Source: Oscillospiraceae bacterium (GTDB taxonomy: Bacteria > Bacillota > Clostridia > Oscillospirales > Ruminococcaceae). From it: a stretch of DNA of 5,543 nt. A program made the position numbers and the translations under genes. Positions 1-5,517 of the stretch are shown piece by piece. The notes under the pieces were generated by a model that saw only the letters and a list, made by a program, of their open reading frames with translations, was not told where the DNA came from and made no database searches. Positions within the stretch are counted from its first letter, which is position 1; each line of letters starts with the position of its first letter. The DNA lies in assembly GCA_003508605.1 (NCBI GenBank), contig DNUB01000138.1, positions 1-5,543 of the forward strand, written 5' to 3'.

Positions 1-15
1 ACATCCGGATTTTGA

Positions 16-570
16 TTATAAAAAGCTATCCTTAATAAACATATTCATTATCTTAGTAACAATATCGGAGGGCTTTTCATAAAACCGCTCCCGCATAAGC
101 TTTGCCTGTTCATAATCGGGAGCGTATATCCTTAAAAACATAAGCTCCCCTCCGTTTATCTCGTTTAAAAAGCTTACAGTCAGGTAACAGGGCTCTCCTA
201 TTCCCTTTCTTTCTATTCTGCATACAATAGAACGCTCCAAATCCGCCATTTTAAGCACGTATTCCCCGTATTCAAGGGTTTTTTCTCTTATGGACAGGGG
301 AATGCGGCGGAAAAATTCCTTAGCCATGGTTACGCCCTGCGGCAAAAGGGAAAGCTTTTTAATATGCTTATCCTCGGTAATTTTAATGAGCTGCTTATCC
401 GCACAAACGCCTAATGCTTCAAAATATTCCAGTCCGATCACTGCGTCGATTTCCGTAACGATATCGCTGAGCTGATCCTCGGTAAGCTCGCCTAACTGCT
501 CTAAAATAAAGCATAAATAAATTTGTATGGTAAGCTTATCATCTATTGTGAATTTGGGTGATTCGTACAT
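16..570 (-). CDS. DUF4364 family protein, last gene of the aro operon
   Basis: This 184-residue protein matches my memory of the DUF4364 family of Clostridia, small cytosolic proteins of about 170-185 residues with a winged-helix-like N-terminal half. Residues 10-90 look like the DNA-binding-type fold: a helix with LTIQIYLCFILEQLGELT, then LTEDQLSDIV, a recognition-helix-like stretch at 47-62, and a wing with KKLSLLPQGVTMAKEFF (71-87), resembling the 'lsLTekGke' strand-helix of PadR/MarR-type domains. The C-terminal half is a mixed alpha/beta region ending in an amphipathic helix that follows EQAKLMRERF. No signal peptide or membrane segment is visible. The start has an AAGGAT Shine-Dalgarno-like site in the 15-base gap after aroC, so it is probably co-transcribed. 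The function is unknown; a regulatory role is possible but unproven. Any terminator lies beyond the left edge. Confidence 0.82.
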   Translation of the reverse strand: MYESPKFTIDDKLTIQIYLCFILEQLGELTEDQLSDIVTEIDAVIGLEYFEALGVCADKQLIKITEDKHIKKLSLLPQGVTMAKEFFRRIPLSIREKTLEYGEYVLKMADLERSIVCRIERKGIGEPCYLTVSFLNEINGGELMFLRIYAPDYEQAKLMRERFYEKPSDIVTKIMNMFIKDSFL

Positions 571-585
571 ACCGTCTATCCTTAT

Positions 586-1662
586 TTAACAAAAATATGA
601 CATAAGAGCAATATTAAGAGCCGCTTCTATGCAAGGCACCGCTCTCGGCACAATGCAGGGGTCATGCCTGCCTTTTATCTCTATAACGGCATTTTCGTTT
701 TTAATAAAGTCCACTGTGTTCTGAGCCTTGGCTATTGACGGAGTGGGCTTTATCGCTGTGCGGAAAATCAATGGCATACCGTTTGAAATACCGCCTAAGA
801 TTCCTCCTGCGTTGTTTGTCCTTGTTTTGATACATTTGTCATCAATATAAAACTCGTCGTTATTCTGACTGCCATACAAGGAAGCGGCTTCAAAGCCTAT
901 ACCGAACTCAATGCCTTTAACGGCAGGAACTGAAAACACCGTCTGCGAGATTCTGTTTTCCAAACCGTCGAAGGTTGGAGAGCCTATCCCTGCGGGAACT
1001 CCGACGGCGGCGCATTCGACGATCCCCCCTAAGGAATCCTTGTTTTCCCTTGCCTTGTCTATGGCGGCTCTCATTCTTTCGTCCGCCGTTTCGTCTATTA
1101 AAGGAAGATAGCGGGTTTTAACCGTGTTAAGCATATCCCTGCCGACATTCACAGGATCAAACCCCGTGTCCTTTTCGTTTCCTATTGAATAAATATGGGC
1201 GGCGGTTATTATTCCCATTTTTTCAAGAAGCTGTGAGCAGACCGCTCCCGCAAAAACCAACGGAGCGGTAAGCCTGCCGGAAAAGTGACCTCCGCCTCTC
1301 AAATCATTGCTGCGGTTATATCTTACATAGCCCGTATAATCGGCGTGTCCGGGTCTGGCAAGAGAGGAAATGCTTTCATAATCCGAGGAATGGCGGTCGT
1401 TGTTTCTTATGACCGCACATAGGGCTTCCCCTGTGGTTTTTCCCTTATAAAATCCGCTCAGGATCTCGGGCATATCCTTTTCGTTTCTGAAGGTGCTTGT
1501 TCCGTCTTTTTTCGGTGCTCTGCGAGACATAAAATCATATATTTTATCAAGGGAAAGCTCCCTGCCCGACGGCAAGCCGTCAATCACCGTACCGACGGCG
1601 GGACCGTGAGATTCTCCGAAAACAGAAACCGAAAGATTGCCCAGGTTAATTGTTGATGACAT
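586..1662 (-). CDS. aroC: Chorismate synthase
   Basis: AroC makes chorismate from 5-enolpyruvylshikimate-3-phosphate (EPSP) by anti-1,4-elimination of phosphate, using reduced FMN as cofactor; it is cytosolic and normally a tetramer. The 358-residue length is normal for the family. Visible signatures are GESHGPAVGTVIDGLPSG at 16-33 (signature 1, with conserved His19), RPGHADYTG at 103-111 (His106, the second conserved catalytic histidine), RGGGHFSGR at 122-130 (flavin/substrate region), and GRHDPCIVPRAVPCIEA at 331-347 (C-terminal signature). The start overlaps the end of aroA by 17 bases and has a strong GGAGG site inside aroA, which argues for translational coupling. AroC directly follows AroA in the pathway, so the two may be produced in matched amounts. 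Whether the enzyme also reduces its own flavin cannot be seen from sequence. No key residue appears missing. Confidence 0.98.
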   Translation of the reverse strand: MSSTINLGNLSVSVFGESHGPAVGTVIDGLPSGRELSLDKIYDFMSRRAPKKDGTSTFRNEKDMPEILSGFYKGKTTGEALCAVIRNNDRHSSDYESISSLARPGHADYTGYVRYNRSNDLRGGGHFSGRLTAPLVFAGAVCSQLLEKMGIITAAHIYSIGNEKDTGFDPVNVGRDMLNTVKTRYLPLIDETADERMRAAIDKARENKDSLGGIVECAAVGVPAGIGSPTFDGLENRISQTVFSVPAVKGIEFGIGFEAASLYGSQNNDEFYIDDKCIKTRTNNAGGILGGISNGMPLIFRTAIKPTPSIAKAQNTVDFIKNENAVIEIKGRHDPCIVPRAVPCIEAALNIALMSYFC

Positions 1663-2863
1663 TTATTTGTCCTCCAAGGGAAATATAATCTTCAAAAAAA
1701 TCGGGATAGGATTTATTTATACATTCCGTCCCGATAAGCGTTACAGGTTCAGTGCAGCAGGTTGCGGCTACGGCAAGGGACATTGATATTCTGTGGTCGT
1801 TATGGCAGTGGCATACGCCGCCCTTTAAATAATCGACTCCTTTTATCTCCAAGCTGTCGGGATATTCCCTTACATTTGCTCCGAGCTTATTAAGCTCGCA
1901 GGTGATTGCAGCCAAACGGTCGCATTCCTTTATGCGCAGCCTGCCGCAGTCGGTGATATGGGAGGTGCCTCTTGACAAAGCCGCCAAAACCGTCAAAATA
2001 GGCACTAAATCGGGAATTTGTGCTGCGCTGACATCAAAGGCGGTTCCCTGTGATCGGTCTATTACATCCAGGATTTCCCTGTCACCCTGCAAGCTGTTAA
2101 GGTTAAGTCCCTCTATTTCAATATCCGAGCCTAAGGCAGCCGCCGCCGCAAAGAATGCGGCCTGTGACATATCGGCCTCCACCGATGTTTTGCTCGGCTT
2201 ATAGCTTTGACCGCCCTTGATAAAATATCCGTATTCCGTTTCCGATACAAAAATGCCGAACCTTTTAAGCTCTGCCGCAGTAATATCCACATAAGGCTTG
2301 GATTGCAGCGGGGAGGTGATTATTATTTTGCTGTCGCCCCGAAGTAAAGGCAGAGCAAAGAGCAGTCCGCTTATAAACTGAGACGAAATATCTCCCGCAA
2401 TTCTGTATTCGCCTGATCTGAGCCGCCCTTTTATAATATAGGGCATTTTTTCGCTTTCAAACGATATACCGTTTTTGACAAGCTCGGTAAAGTAGGGGGT
2501 AATGGGTCTTTCGGGAAGCTTTCCTCTTCCCTCGAACTTCGTTTTACAGCCCAAAGCTGCGGCGACAGGCATCAAAAACCTTAAGGTTGAACCGCTTTCA
2601 CCGCAATCCGCCACGGCCTCCATACTCGGATTTTCTATTCCCTCAACATAAGTAGTTTTACCGTCCTGAGTAATTTTCGCACCCAATGCCTTAAGAATAT
2701 CGATGGTGGCTCTTGTATCGGCGCAGTCCAAAAGGTTGGCGATCTCCGACCTTCCCTTTGCAAGCGCAGCACAGATAAGCGCACGGTGGGAAATGCTCTT
2801 GGAGGGAGGAACGGAAATTTTTCCGCTTAGCTTAGAGGGAGTAATTGTCACGGTCGTTTTCAT
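1646..2863 (-). CDS. aroA: 3-phosphoshikimate 1-carboxyvinyltransferase (EPSP synthase)
   Basis: AroA transfers the enolpyruvyl group of PEP to shikimate-3-phosphate, the sixth step of the shikimate pathway, in the cytosol. At 405 residues it is slightly shorter than the E. coli enzyme (about 427). Landmarks are PPSKSISHRALI at 19-30 (Lys22, Ser23, Arg27 for shikimate-3-phosphate/PEP), GESGSTLRFL at 88-97 (PEP/glyphosate loop), LPERPI at 116-121, SSQF at 160-163, PDLVP at 284-288 (catalytic Asp285), RIKECDRL at 310-317 (Lys312, Glu313), HNDHRI at 354-359, and KSYPDFF at 384-390 (Lys384). In the PEP loop the E. coli NAGTAMRPL corresponds to ESGSTLRFL, so the Gly is kept but the Thr is Ser and the Pro is Phe. 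RVKESDRL, the usual form of the next motif, has Cys for Ser here. The gene starts 12 bases after aroB, with an AAGGAA site in and just after the aroB stop codon. Confidence 0.97.
   Translation of the reverse strand: MKTTVTITPSKLSGKISVPPSKSISHRALICAALAKGRSEIANLLDCADTRATIDILKALGAKITQDGKTTYVEGIENPSMEAVADCGESGSTLRFLMPVAAALGCKTKFEGRGKLPERPITPYFTELVKNGISFESEKMPYIIKGRLRSGEYRIAGDISSQFISGLLFALPLLRGDSKIIITSPLQSKPYVDITAAELKRFGIFVSETEYGYFIKGGQSYKPSKTSVEADMSQAAFFAAAAALGSDIEIEGLNLNSLQGDREILDVIDRSQGTAFDVSAAQIPDLVPILTVLAALSRGTSHITDCGRLRIKECDRLAAITCELNKLGANVREYPDSLEIKGVDYLKGGVCHCHNDHRISMSLAVAATCCTEPVTLIGTECINKSYPDFFEDYISLGGQINVINN
1671..1675 (-). promoter_or_regulatory. Ribosome binding site of aroC, inside aroA
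   Basis: GGAGG lies 8 bases before the aroC ATG and is one of the best Shine-Dalgarno matches in the window. It is within the last codons of aroA and fixes the aroC start that overlaps aroA by 17 bases. Confidence 0.85.
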
Positions 2864-2875
2864 AAACTATTCCTT

Positions 2876-3928
2876 TCATACAAGATCTATAAGCTCTCTG
2901 TACTCCCTGAGGTCAAGGGGCACAATTTCGCAGCTGCCGGGCTCGGGGCATATGATCACCCTAATTTTATCTGAGGTTCTTTTTTTATCTCCCACAGACA
3001 GCCGATACAAATCTTCATGGGATATTTTAAATTCGAAGGGCAGGGAATTGATTTCAAGACATTTTTTAAGCTGCTCCGACGTGCCTTTTTTTGCCTTACC
3101 CTGTTTTTCCGCAGCGTGAGTTATCATATACATTCCCATGGCAACGGCTTTCCCGTGAGGTACGCTGCCATATCCCGCCGCCCTTTCTATGGCGTGGGCA
3201 AAGGTGTGTCCAAAGTTCAGGATCATACGCTCCCCCGTATCAAATTCATCGTTCTGAACCACACTGCGCTTTATGCTGACGCACTCCGCAATTATCTCCT
3301 CTAAATCCTCTTTTGAGTTTCCTCGGGAAAGCTTTTCAAATAAGGGCAACGACCGTATCATGCCGTACTTGATTACTTCCCCCATGCCTTCTGCATAAAT
3401 CTCCTCCGAAAGCGTTGAAAGAGTGTCGGTATCGGTTATGACCAGGGCGGGCTGCTTAAATGCGCCTACCAGGTTTTTGCCCCGATCGATATTAACGGCG
3501 GTTTTTCCTCCCACAGAGCTGTCAACCTGTGCCAGAAGCGTTGTGGGTATCTGAACATAGTCAATGCCTCTCAGATAGGTAGCGGCGCAAAAGCCTGTCA
3601 GATCTCCCACCACTCCTCCGCCTAAGGCAATAAGGAAATCGGTTCTTGTAATATCCCTTTCGCACAGAAAATTGTACAGTGAGATCAGCTGATTGTGAGA
3701 CTTGGACTCCTCTCCGTGGGGAACGACGAATTTTGATACGGTAAATCCGCTGTCCTCAAGGCTTTTTACCGCAGCATCACCGTAAAGCTTATCCACATTA
3801 TCGTCTGTGACGATGACGCATTTTGCGGATTTAACGGTTTCCGAAATAAGCCTGCCGCATTGCTTTAAAAGACCGCCCTCAATAAGTATATCGTAGCTTG
3901 TATTTGCGTTTACGGTTATTTTTTTCAT
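2876..3928 (-). CDS. aroB: 3-dehydroquinate synthase
   Basis: AroB converts DAHP to 3-dehydroquinate, the second step of the pathway, with NAD and a divalent metal (usually zinc) in the cytosol. The 350-residue length is typical. The Rossmann-like N-terminal half carries TDDNV at 41-45 and the NAD-binding GGGVVGDLTGF at 103-113. Next come the substrate-binding IPTTLLAQVDSSVGGKTAVN at 127-146 (Lys142). The metal ligands are recognisable as Glu184 in GMGEVIKYG, His241 in FGHTFAHAIE and His258 in VPHGKAVAMGM. The ATG overlaps the stop codon of the DAHP synthase as ATGA, a classic sign of coupled translation between steps 1 and 2 of the pathway. The upstream Shine-Dalgarno is only modest (AAAAAGGG about 11 bases away), consistent with reliance on reinitiation. 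No unusual residues were seen. Confidence 0.98.
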   Translation of the reverse strand: MKKITVNANTSYDILIEGGLLKQCGRLISETVKSAKCVIVTDDNVDKLYGDAAVKSLEDSGFTVSKFVVPHGEESKSHNQLISLYNFLCERDITRTDFLIALGGGVVGDLTGFCAATYLRGIDYVQIPTTLLAQVDSSVGGKTAVNIDRGKNLVGAFKQPALVITDTDTLSTLSEEIYAEGMGEVIKYGMIRSLPLFEKLSRGNSKEDLEEIIAECVSIKRSVVQNDEFDTGERMILNFGHTFAHAIERAAGYGSVPHGKAVAMGMYMITHAAEKQGKAKKGTSEQLKKCLEINSLPFEFKISHEDLYRLSVGDKKRTSDKIRVIICPEPGSCEIVPLDLREYRELIDLV

Positions 3929-4944
3929 AAAGTACCGACCCTTTTTCCCATTACATTACCGATTTGCGCACATTTTTCCATACATTTTTCAAAACGCTTG
4001 GGGGTAAGGGACTGTGCGCCGTCGCAAAGAGCTTTTTGCGGGTTGTTGTGAACCTCGATAATAAGCCCGTCAGTTCCCGCCGCCACAGCCGCCATGGACA
4101 TAGGCTCTACAAGCTCATATTTTCCCGTAGCATGGCTCGGATCAACTAAAATTGGCAGATGGCTTAACGTTTTGATAACGGGAATTGCCGAAAGGTCAAG
4201 AGTATTGCGGGTCTGGGTTTCAAATGTTCTTATTCCTCTTTCGCAAAGAATGATATCGGTGTTTCCTCCCGCAATAATATACTCCGCCGACATTAAAAGC
4301 TCCTCGATAGTGTTGGCAAGACCTCTTTTAAGCAGAATGGGCTTATTGCATTTTCCAAGCTCCTTCAGCATTTCAAAGTTCTGCATATTTCTTGCCCCTA
4401 CTTGAATAATATCCACATCGTTAAATAAATCGATATGGTCAAGGGACATAAGCTCGGTAACTATGGGAAGCCCCGTCGCCTTTTTCGCTTTTAAAAACAG
4501 CCTTAAGCCCTCGTCGCCCAAGCCCTGAAAGGAATAGGGGGAGGTTCTGGGCTTAAATGCTCCGCCTCTTAACATATTTGCGCCTGCGGCCTTGACCTGT
4601 AAGCAAGTATCGATTATCTGCTCCTCTGTTTCAATGGAACAGGGACCTGCGATAACCGTCACATTTCCTCCGCCGATTTTTGTATCGCCCACCGTCACCA
4701 CGGTATCCTCGGGGTGGAATTTGCGGTTTACCTCCTTGTAAGGCTCTTGAACACGCTGAACGGTTTCAACGATTTCCCTTGCCTCGATTGCCTCCATATC
4801 GATTTTGTGGGTATCGCCGATAAGTCCCCAGATAGTGGTATGGGAGCCTATGATTTCGTGAATTTTGATATTCTGAGTCTCAATATCATGCCAAAGCTTG
4901 TCCACATCCTGCTTGGGAGCGTCCTTTTTAAGAATAATTACCAT
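3925..4944 (-). CDS. aroF: DAHP synthase, type I-beta, with N-terminal regulatory domain
   Basis: This enzyme condenses PEP and erythrose-4-phosphate into DAHP, the committed step of aromatic biosynthesis. It has 339 residues, like the Thermotoga maritima-type enzymes. Residues 1-70 form a ferredoxin-like domain (MVIILKKDAPKQDVDKLWHD and on), which in that family mediates feedback inhibition by Tyr and Phe. The TIM barrel carries AGPCSIE at 99-105 (metal ligand Cys102), RGGAFKPRTSPYSFQG at 126-141, QVGARNMQNF at 181-190, KRGL at 207-210, DPSHATGK at 268-275 (His271), EVHNNP at 297-302 (Glu297), and CDGAQSLTP at 307-315 (Asp308). All four expected metal ligands are present. No chorismate mutase fusion is visible. 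It is the first structural gene of the operon, with AAAGGA 8 bases before the ATG. The symbol aroF is by convention; aroG or aroA(f) would be equally defensible. Confidence 0.96.
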   Translation of the reverse strand: MVIILKKDAPKQDVDKLWHDIETQNIKIHEIIGSHTTIWGLIGDTHKIDMEAIEAREIVETVQRVQEPYKEVNRKFHPEDTVVTVGDTKIGGGNVTVIAGPCSIETEEQIIDTCLQVKAAGANMLRGGAFKPRTSPYSFQGLGDEGLRLFLKAKKATGLPIVTELMSLDHIDLFNDVDIIQVGARNMQNFEMLKELGKCNKPILLKRGLANTIEELLMSAEYIIAGGNTDIILCERGIRTFETQTRNTLDLSAIPVIKTLSHLPILVDPSHATGKYELVEPMSMAAVAAGTDGLIIEVHNNPQKALCDGAQSLTPKRFEKCMEKCAQIGNVMGKRVGTL

Positions 4945-5002
4945 TTTTTGTTTCCTTTCTTTTTACAACAGATAATTTATTTACTTTCTTGCCCTAATTG
5001 TA

Positions 5003-5030
5003 ATACTATTTTTAATCAGACTGCAGACAA
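5003..5030 (-). promoter_or_regulatory. Candidate second promoter downstream of the attenuator
   Basis: On the minus strand TTGTCT (5030-5025) and TAGTAT (5008-5003) are 16 bases apart, each matching 4 of 6 consensus positions. A better -10 alone, TACAAT (5002-4997), lies just beyond but lacks a matching -35. Such a promoter would bypass the attenuator and give basal expression of the operon. The evidence is weak in AT-rich DNA. Confidence 0.3.
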
Positions 5031-5059
5031 TTTTGCGAATTGCAGACAAATTTGCGAAA
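5022..5059. repeat. Two tandem 19-bp repeats upstream of the DAHP synthase
   Basis: The unit TGCAGACAATTTTGCGAAT (5022-5040) is followed at once by TGCAGACAAATTTGCGAAA (5041-5059), 17 of 19 identical. The repeat overlaps the -35 of a candidate second promoter. Tandem sites of nearly two helical turns on one DNA face are typical of regulator binding sites, but I do not recognise the motif. Confidence 0.7.
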
Positions 5060-5087
5060 AGAGTGTGTTTAGCGCAGGAGAAGTCGC

Positions 5088-5125
5088 CGACGTCAAATGC
5101 ATTGCGTCAGAGTGATTTGACGCCG
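5088..5125 (-). other. 11-bp stem-loop in the leader between attenuator and first gene
   Basis: In the minus-strand RNA, CGGCGUCAAAU (5125-5115) pairs with AUUUGACGUCG (5098-5088) around a 16-nt loop. One of the pairs is a G-U that is allowed only in the minus-strand transcript and would be a C-A mismatch on the other strand. This suggests an RNA element of the operon leader, although a DNA operator (the core CGTCAAAT repeat is perfect) is also possible. No U-tract follows, so it is not a terminator. Confidence 0.5.
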
Positions 5126-5167
5126 CAAAATAGTATTTTTGGAATTTGATCAGAGCTCGGTTTTTAT

Positions 5168-5194
5168 AAAAAAAACTGCATCATAGCGATGCAG
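5168..5194 (-). terminator. Attenuator terminator upstream of the aro operon (segments 3:4)
   Basis: On the minus strand CTGCATC (5194-5188), loop GCTAT, and GATGCAG (5182-5176) form a perfect 7-bp stem directly followed by eight T residues (5175-5168). On the plus strand the same hairpin is preceded by A residues and not followed by T, so its direction is clear. It lies about 50 bases after the leader-peptide stop codon and 220 bases before the DAHP synthase start. That makes it a premature terminator of the operon transcript, not the end of a separate gene. Confidence 0.85.
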
Positions 5195-5240
5195 GTTAAT
5201 TGTACAAAGCTAAATTACATTGTCCCAATTTTCTACATCA
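5187..5240 (-). promoter_or_regulatory. Antiterminator hairpin (segments 2:3)
   Basis: In the minus-strand RNA, UGAUGUAG (5240-5233) can pair with CUGCAUCG (5194-5187), eight pairs including two G-U. Inner stems AAUUG (5230-5226) with CAAUU (5202-5198) and ACAA with UUGU extend it. The 3' arm is the same CUGCAUC that forms the 5' side of the terminator, so the two structures exclude each other. The 5' arm begins five bases after the leader stop codon. A ribosome at the stop would mask it, whereas one stalled at the YYF codons would leave it free. Confidence 0.6.
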
Positions 5241-5323
5241 AAGCCTTAATCTCCGGTATCAAAATAATACTTGCTGCTAAAATAATAGCCCAAGCCGCTA
5301 AACCGGAATATAAAGCTTAATGT
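5235..5323 (-). promoter_or_regulatory. Attenuator protector hairpin (segments 1:2)
   Basis: In the minus-strand RNA, ACAUU (5323-5319) pairs with GAUGU (5239-5235), allowing a bulged U5240. AAGCUUUA (5318-5311) pairs with UAAGGCUU (5248-5241), and UUCCGGU (5308-5302) pairs with ACCGGAG (5257-5251), with a 2x2 internal loop between these last two stems. Smaller stems GCUUG/CAAGU and GCUA/UAGC continue inward. The hairpin encloses the two YYF codon triplets and its base covers the 5' arm of the antiterminator. It should therefore favour termination when the leader is not being translated. The pairings were found by hand; no energy was computed. Confidence 0.55.
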
Positions 5324-5338
5324 GAGAAGATTTAACAT
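5246..5338 (-). CDS. Phe/Tyr-rich leader peptide of the aro operon
   Basis: This 30-codon ORF starts at an ATG preceded by GGAG at 6 bases and ends in TAA. Nine of its 30 residues are Phe or Tyr: SFIFRF at 8-13 and GYYFSSKYYF at 17-26, with the two YYF triplets at positions 5261-5287. It has no Trp. It starts about 90 bases after a strong promoter, and its stop codon is followed by a terminator hairpin and then the DAHP synthase gene. Composition, size and position fit a regulatory leader peptide whose translation senses charged tRNA-Tyr and tRNA-Phe, as in the enterobacterial pheA and pheST leaders. The peptide itself probably has no function after synthesis. The alternative is chance, since AT-rich DNA favours TAT and TTT codons, but the good start site and the matching RNA foldings argue against that. 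Confidence 0.75.
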   Translation of the reverse strand: MLNLLTLSFIFRFSGLGYYFSSKYYFDTGD

Positions 5339-5344
5339 AATTTA

Positions 5345-5348
5345 CTCC
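5345..5348 (-). promoter_or_regulatory. Ribosome binding site of the leader peptide
   Basis: GGAG sits 6 bases before the leader ATG (5338) in otherwise AT-rich sequence. It selects the Phe/Tyr-rich frame over the overlapping hydrophobic frame, which has no start codon. Confidence 0.7.
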
Positions 5349-5370
5349 GAACTGTGATATATTGACGGAA

Positions 5371-5398
5371 ACCGTATTTTGCTTTTAAATGCAACGGT
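5371..5398 (-). other. Stem-loop in the 5' untranslated leader
   Basis: In the minus-strand RNA, ACCGU (5398-5394) pairs with ACGGU (5375-5371). An inner UGC/GCA stem lies around an A/U-rich loop, with AAAU bulged on the 3' side. It lies between the promoter and the leader-peptide ribosome binding site. Its role is unknown; it may stabilise the transcript's 5' end. Confidence 0.35.
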
Positions 5399-5405
5399 TA
5401 TCCTC

Positions 5406-5433
5406 TTGACCAATATAGATTGTATTTTATTAT
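5406..5433 (+). promoter_or_regulatory. Weak candidate plus-strand promoter overlapping the aro promoter
   Basis: TTGACC (5406-5411) and TATTAT (5428-5433) are 16 bases apart, each 5 of 6 to consensus. Its -10 overlaps the -10 of the minus-strand aro promoter. A transcript from here would run through the aro -35 to the terminator-like hairpin at 5518-5540. AT-rich DNA gives such matches by chance. Confidence 0.25.
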
Positions 5434-5460
5434 TTTAATACTTTACGGTTTATTTGTCAA
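5432..5460 (-). promoter_or_regulatory. Main sigma-A-type promoter of the aro operon
   Basis: On the minus strand TTGACA (5460-5455) is separated by exactly 17 bases from TAAAAT (5437-5432). The -35 is perfect and the -10 matches 5 of 6. The predicted transcript start is near 5425, giving an untranslated lead of about 90 bases before the leader peptide and about 480 bases before the DAHP synthase. This is the best promoter-like sequence in the window. Confidence 0.8.
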
Positions 5461-5464
5461 TAGC

Positions 5465-5491
5465 TTTCGGTAATTTGGTTCTGTTCCGAAA
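5465..5491. repeat. Short inverted repeat just upstream of the aro promoter
   Basis: TTTCGG (5465-5470) and CCGAAA (5486-5491) are perfect inverted copies 15 bases apart, ending 5 bases upstream of the minus-strand -35. It could be an operator, or a stem in a plus-strand small RNA; it could also be chance. Confidence 0.25.
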
Positions 5492-5517
5492 ATCGTAATG
5501 AATTTAACAACTGTTTT

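Noticed and set aside
2703..3304. Plus-strand ORFs of 138 and 95 codons opposite aroA/aroB
   Set aside because: They are shadows of conserved coding sequence on the other strand, with no recognisable protein features.
4714..5115. 133-codon plus-strand ORF opposite the DAHP synthase start and leader
   Set aside because: It runs antisense through a well-conserved enzyme gene, shows no recognisable domain and has no convincing ribosome binding site.
5002..5137. 11-bp inverted repeat AATACTATTTT (5002-5012) / AAAATAGTATT (5127-5137), as if bounding a small MITE-like element
   Set aside because: There is no visible target-site duplication, the arms are AT-rich and short, and an 11-bp match can arise by chance in about 600 bases of AT-rich DNA.
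5168..5194. The hairpin as the ordinary terminator of an independent small gene
   Set aside because: The only ORF before it is the Phe/Tyr-rich leader, and a matching antiterminator uses the same arm. An attenuator explains more of the sequence.
5230..5320. Hydrophobic open frame on the minus strand (GLAAWAIILAASIILIP) overlapping the leader peptide, resembling a small membrane protein
   Set aside because: It has no usable start codon and is closed by a TAA just upstream. It would need a frameshift to join the ATG at 5338. The frame with the ATG and Shine-Dalgarno site is the Phe/Tyr-rich one.
4945..5425. T-box riboswitch as the leader type
   Set aside because: I see no T-box consensus (AGGGUGGNACCGCG) before the terminator, and the short leader ORF explains the layout better.
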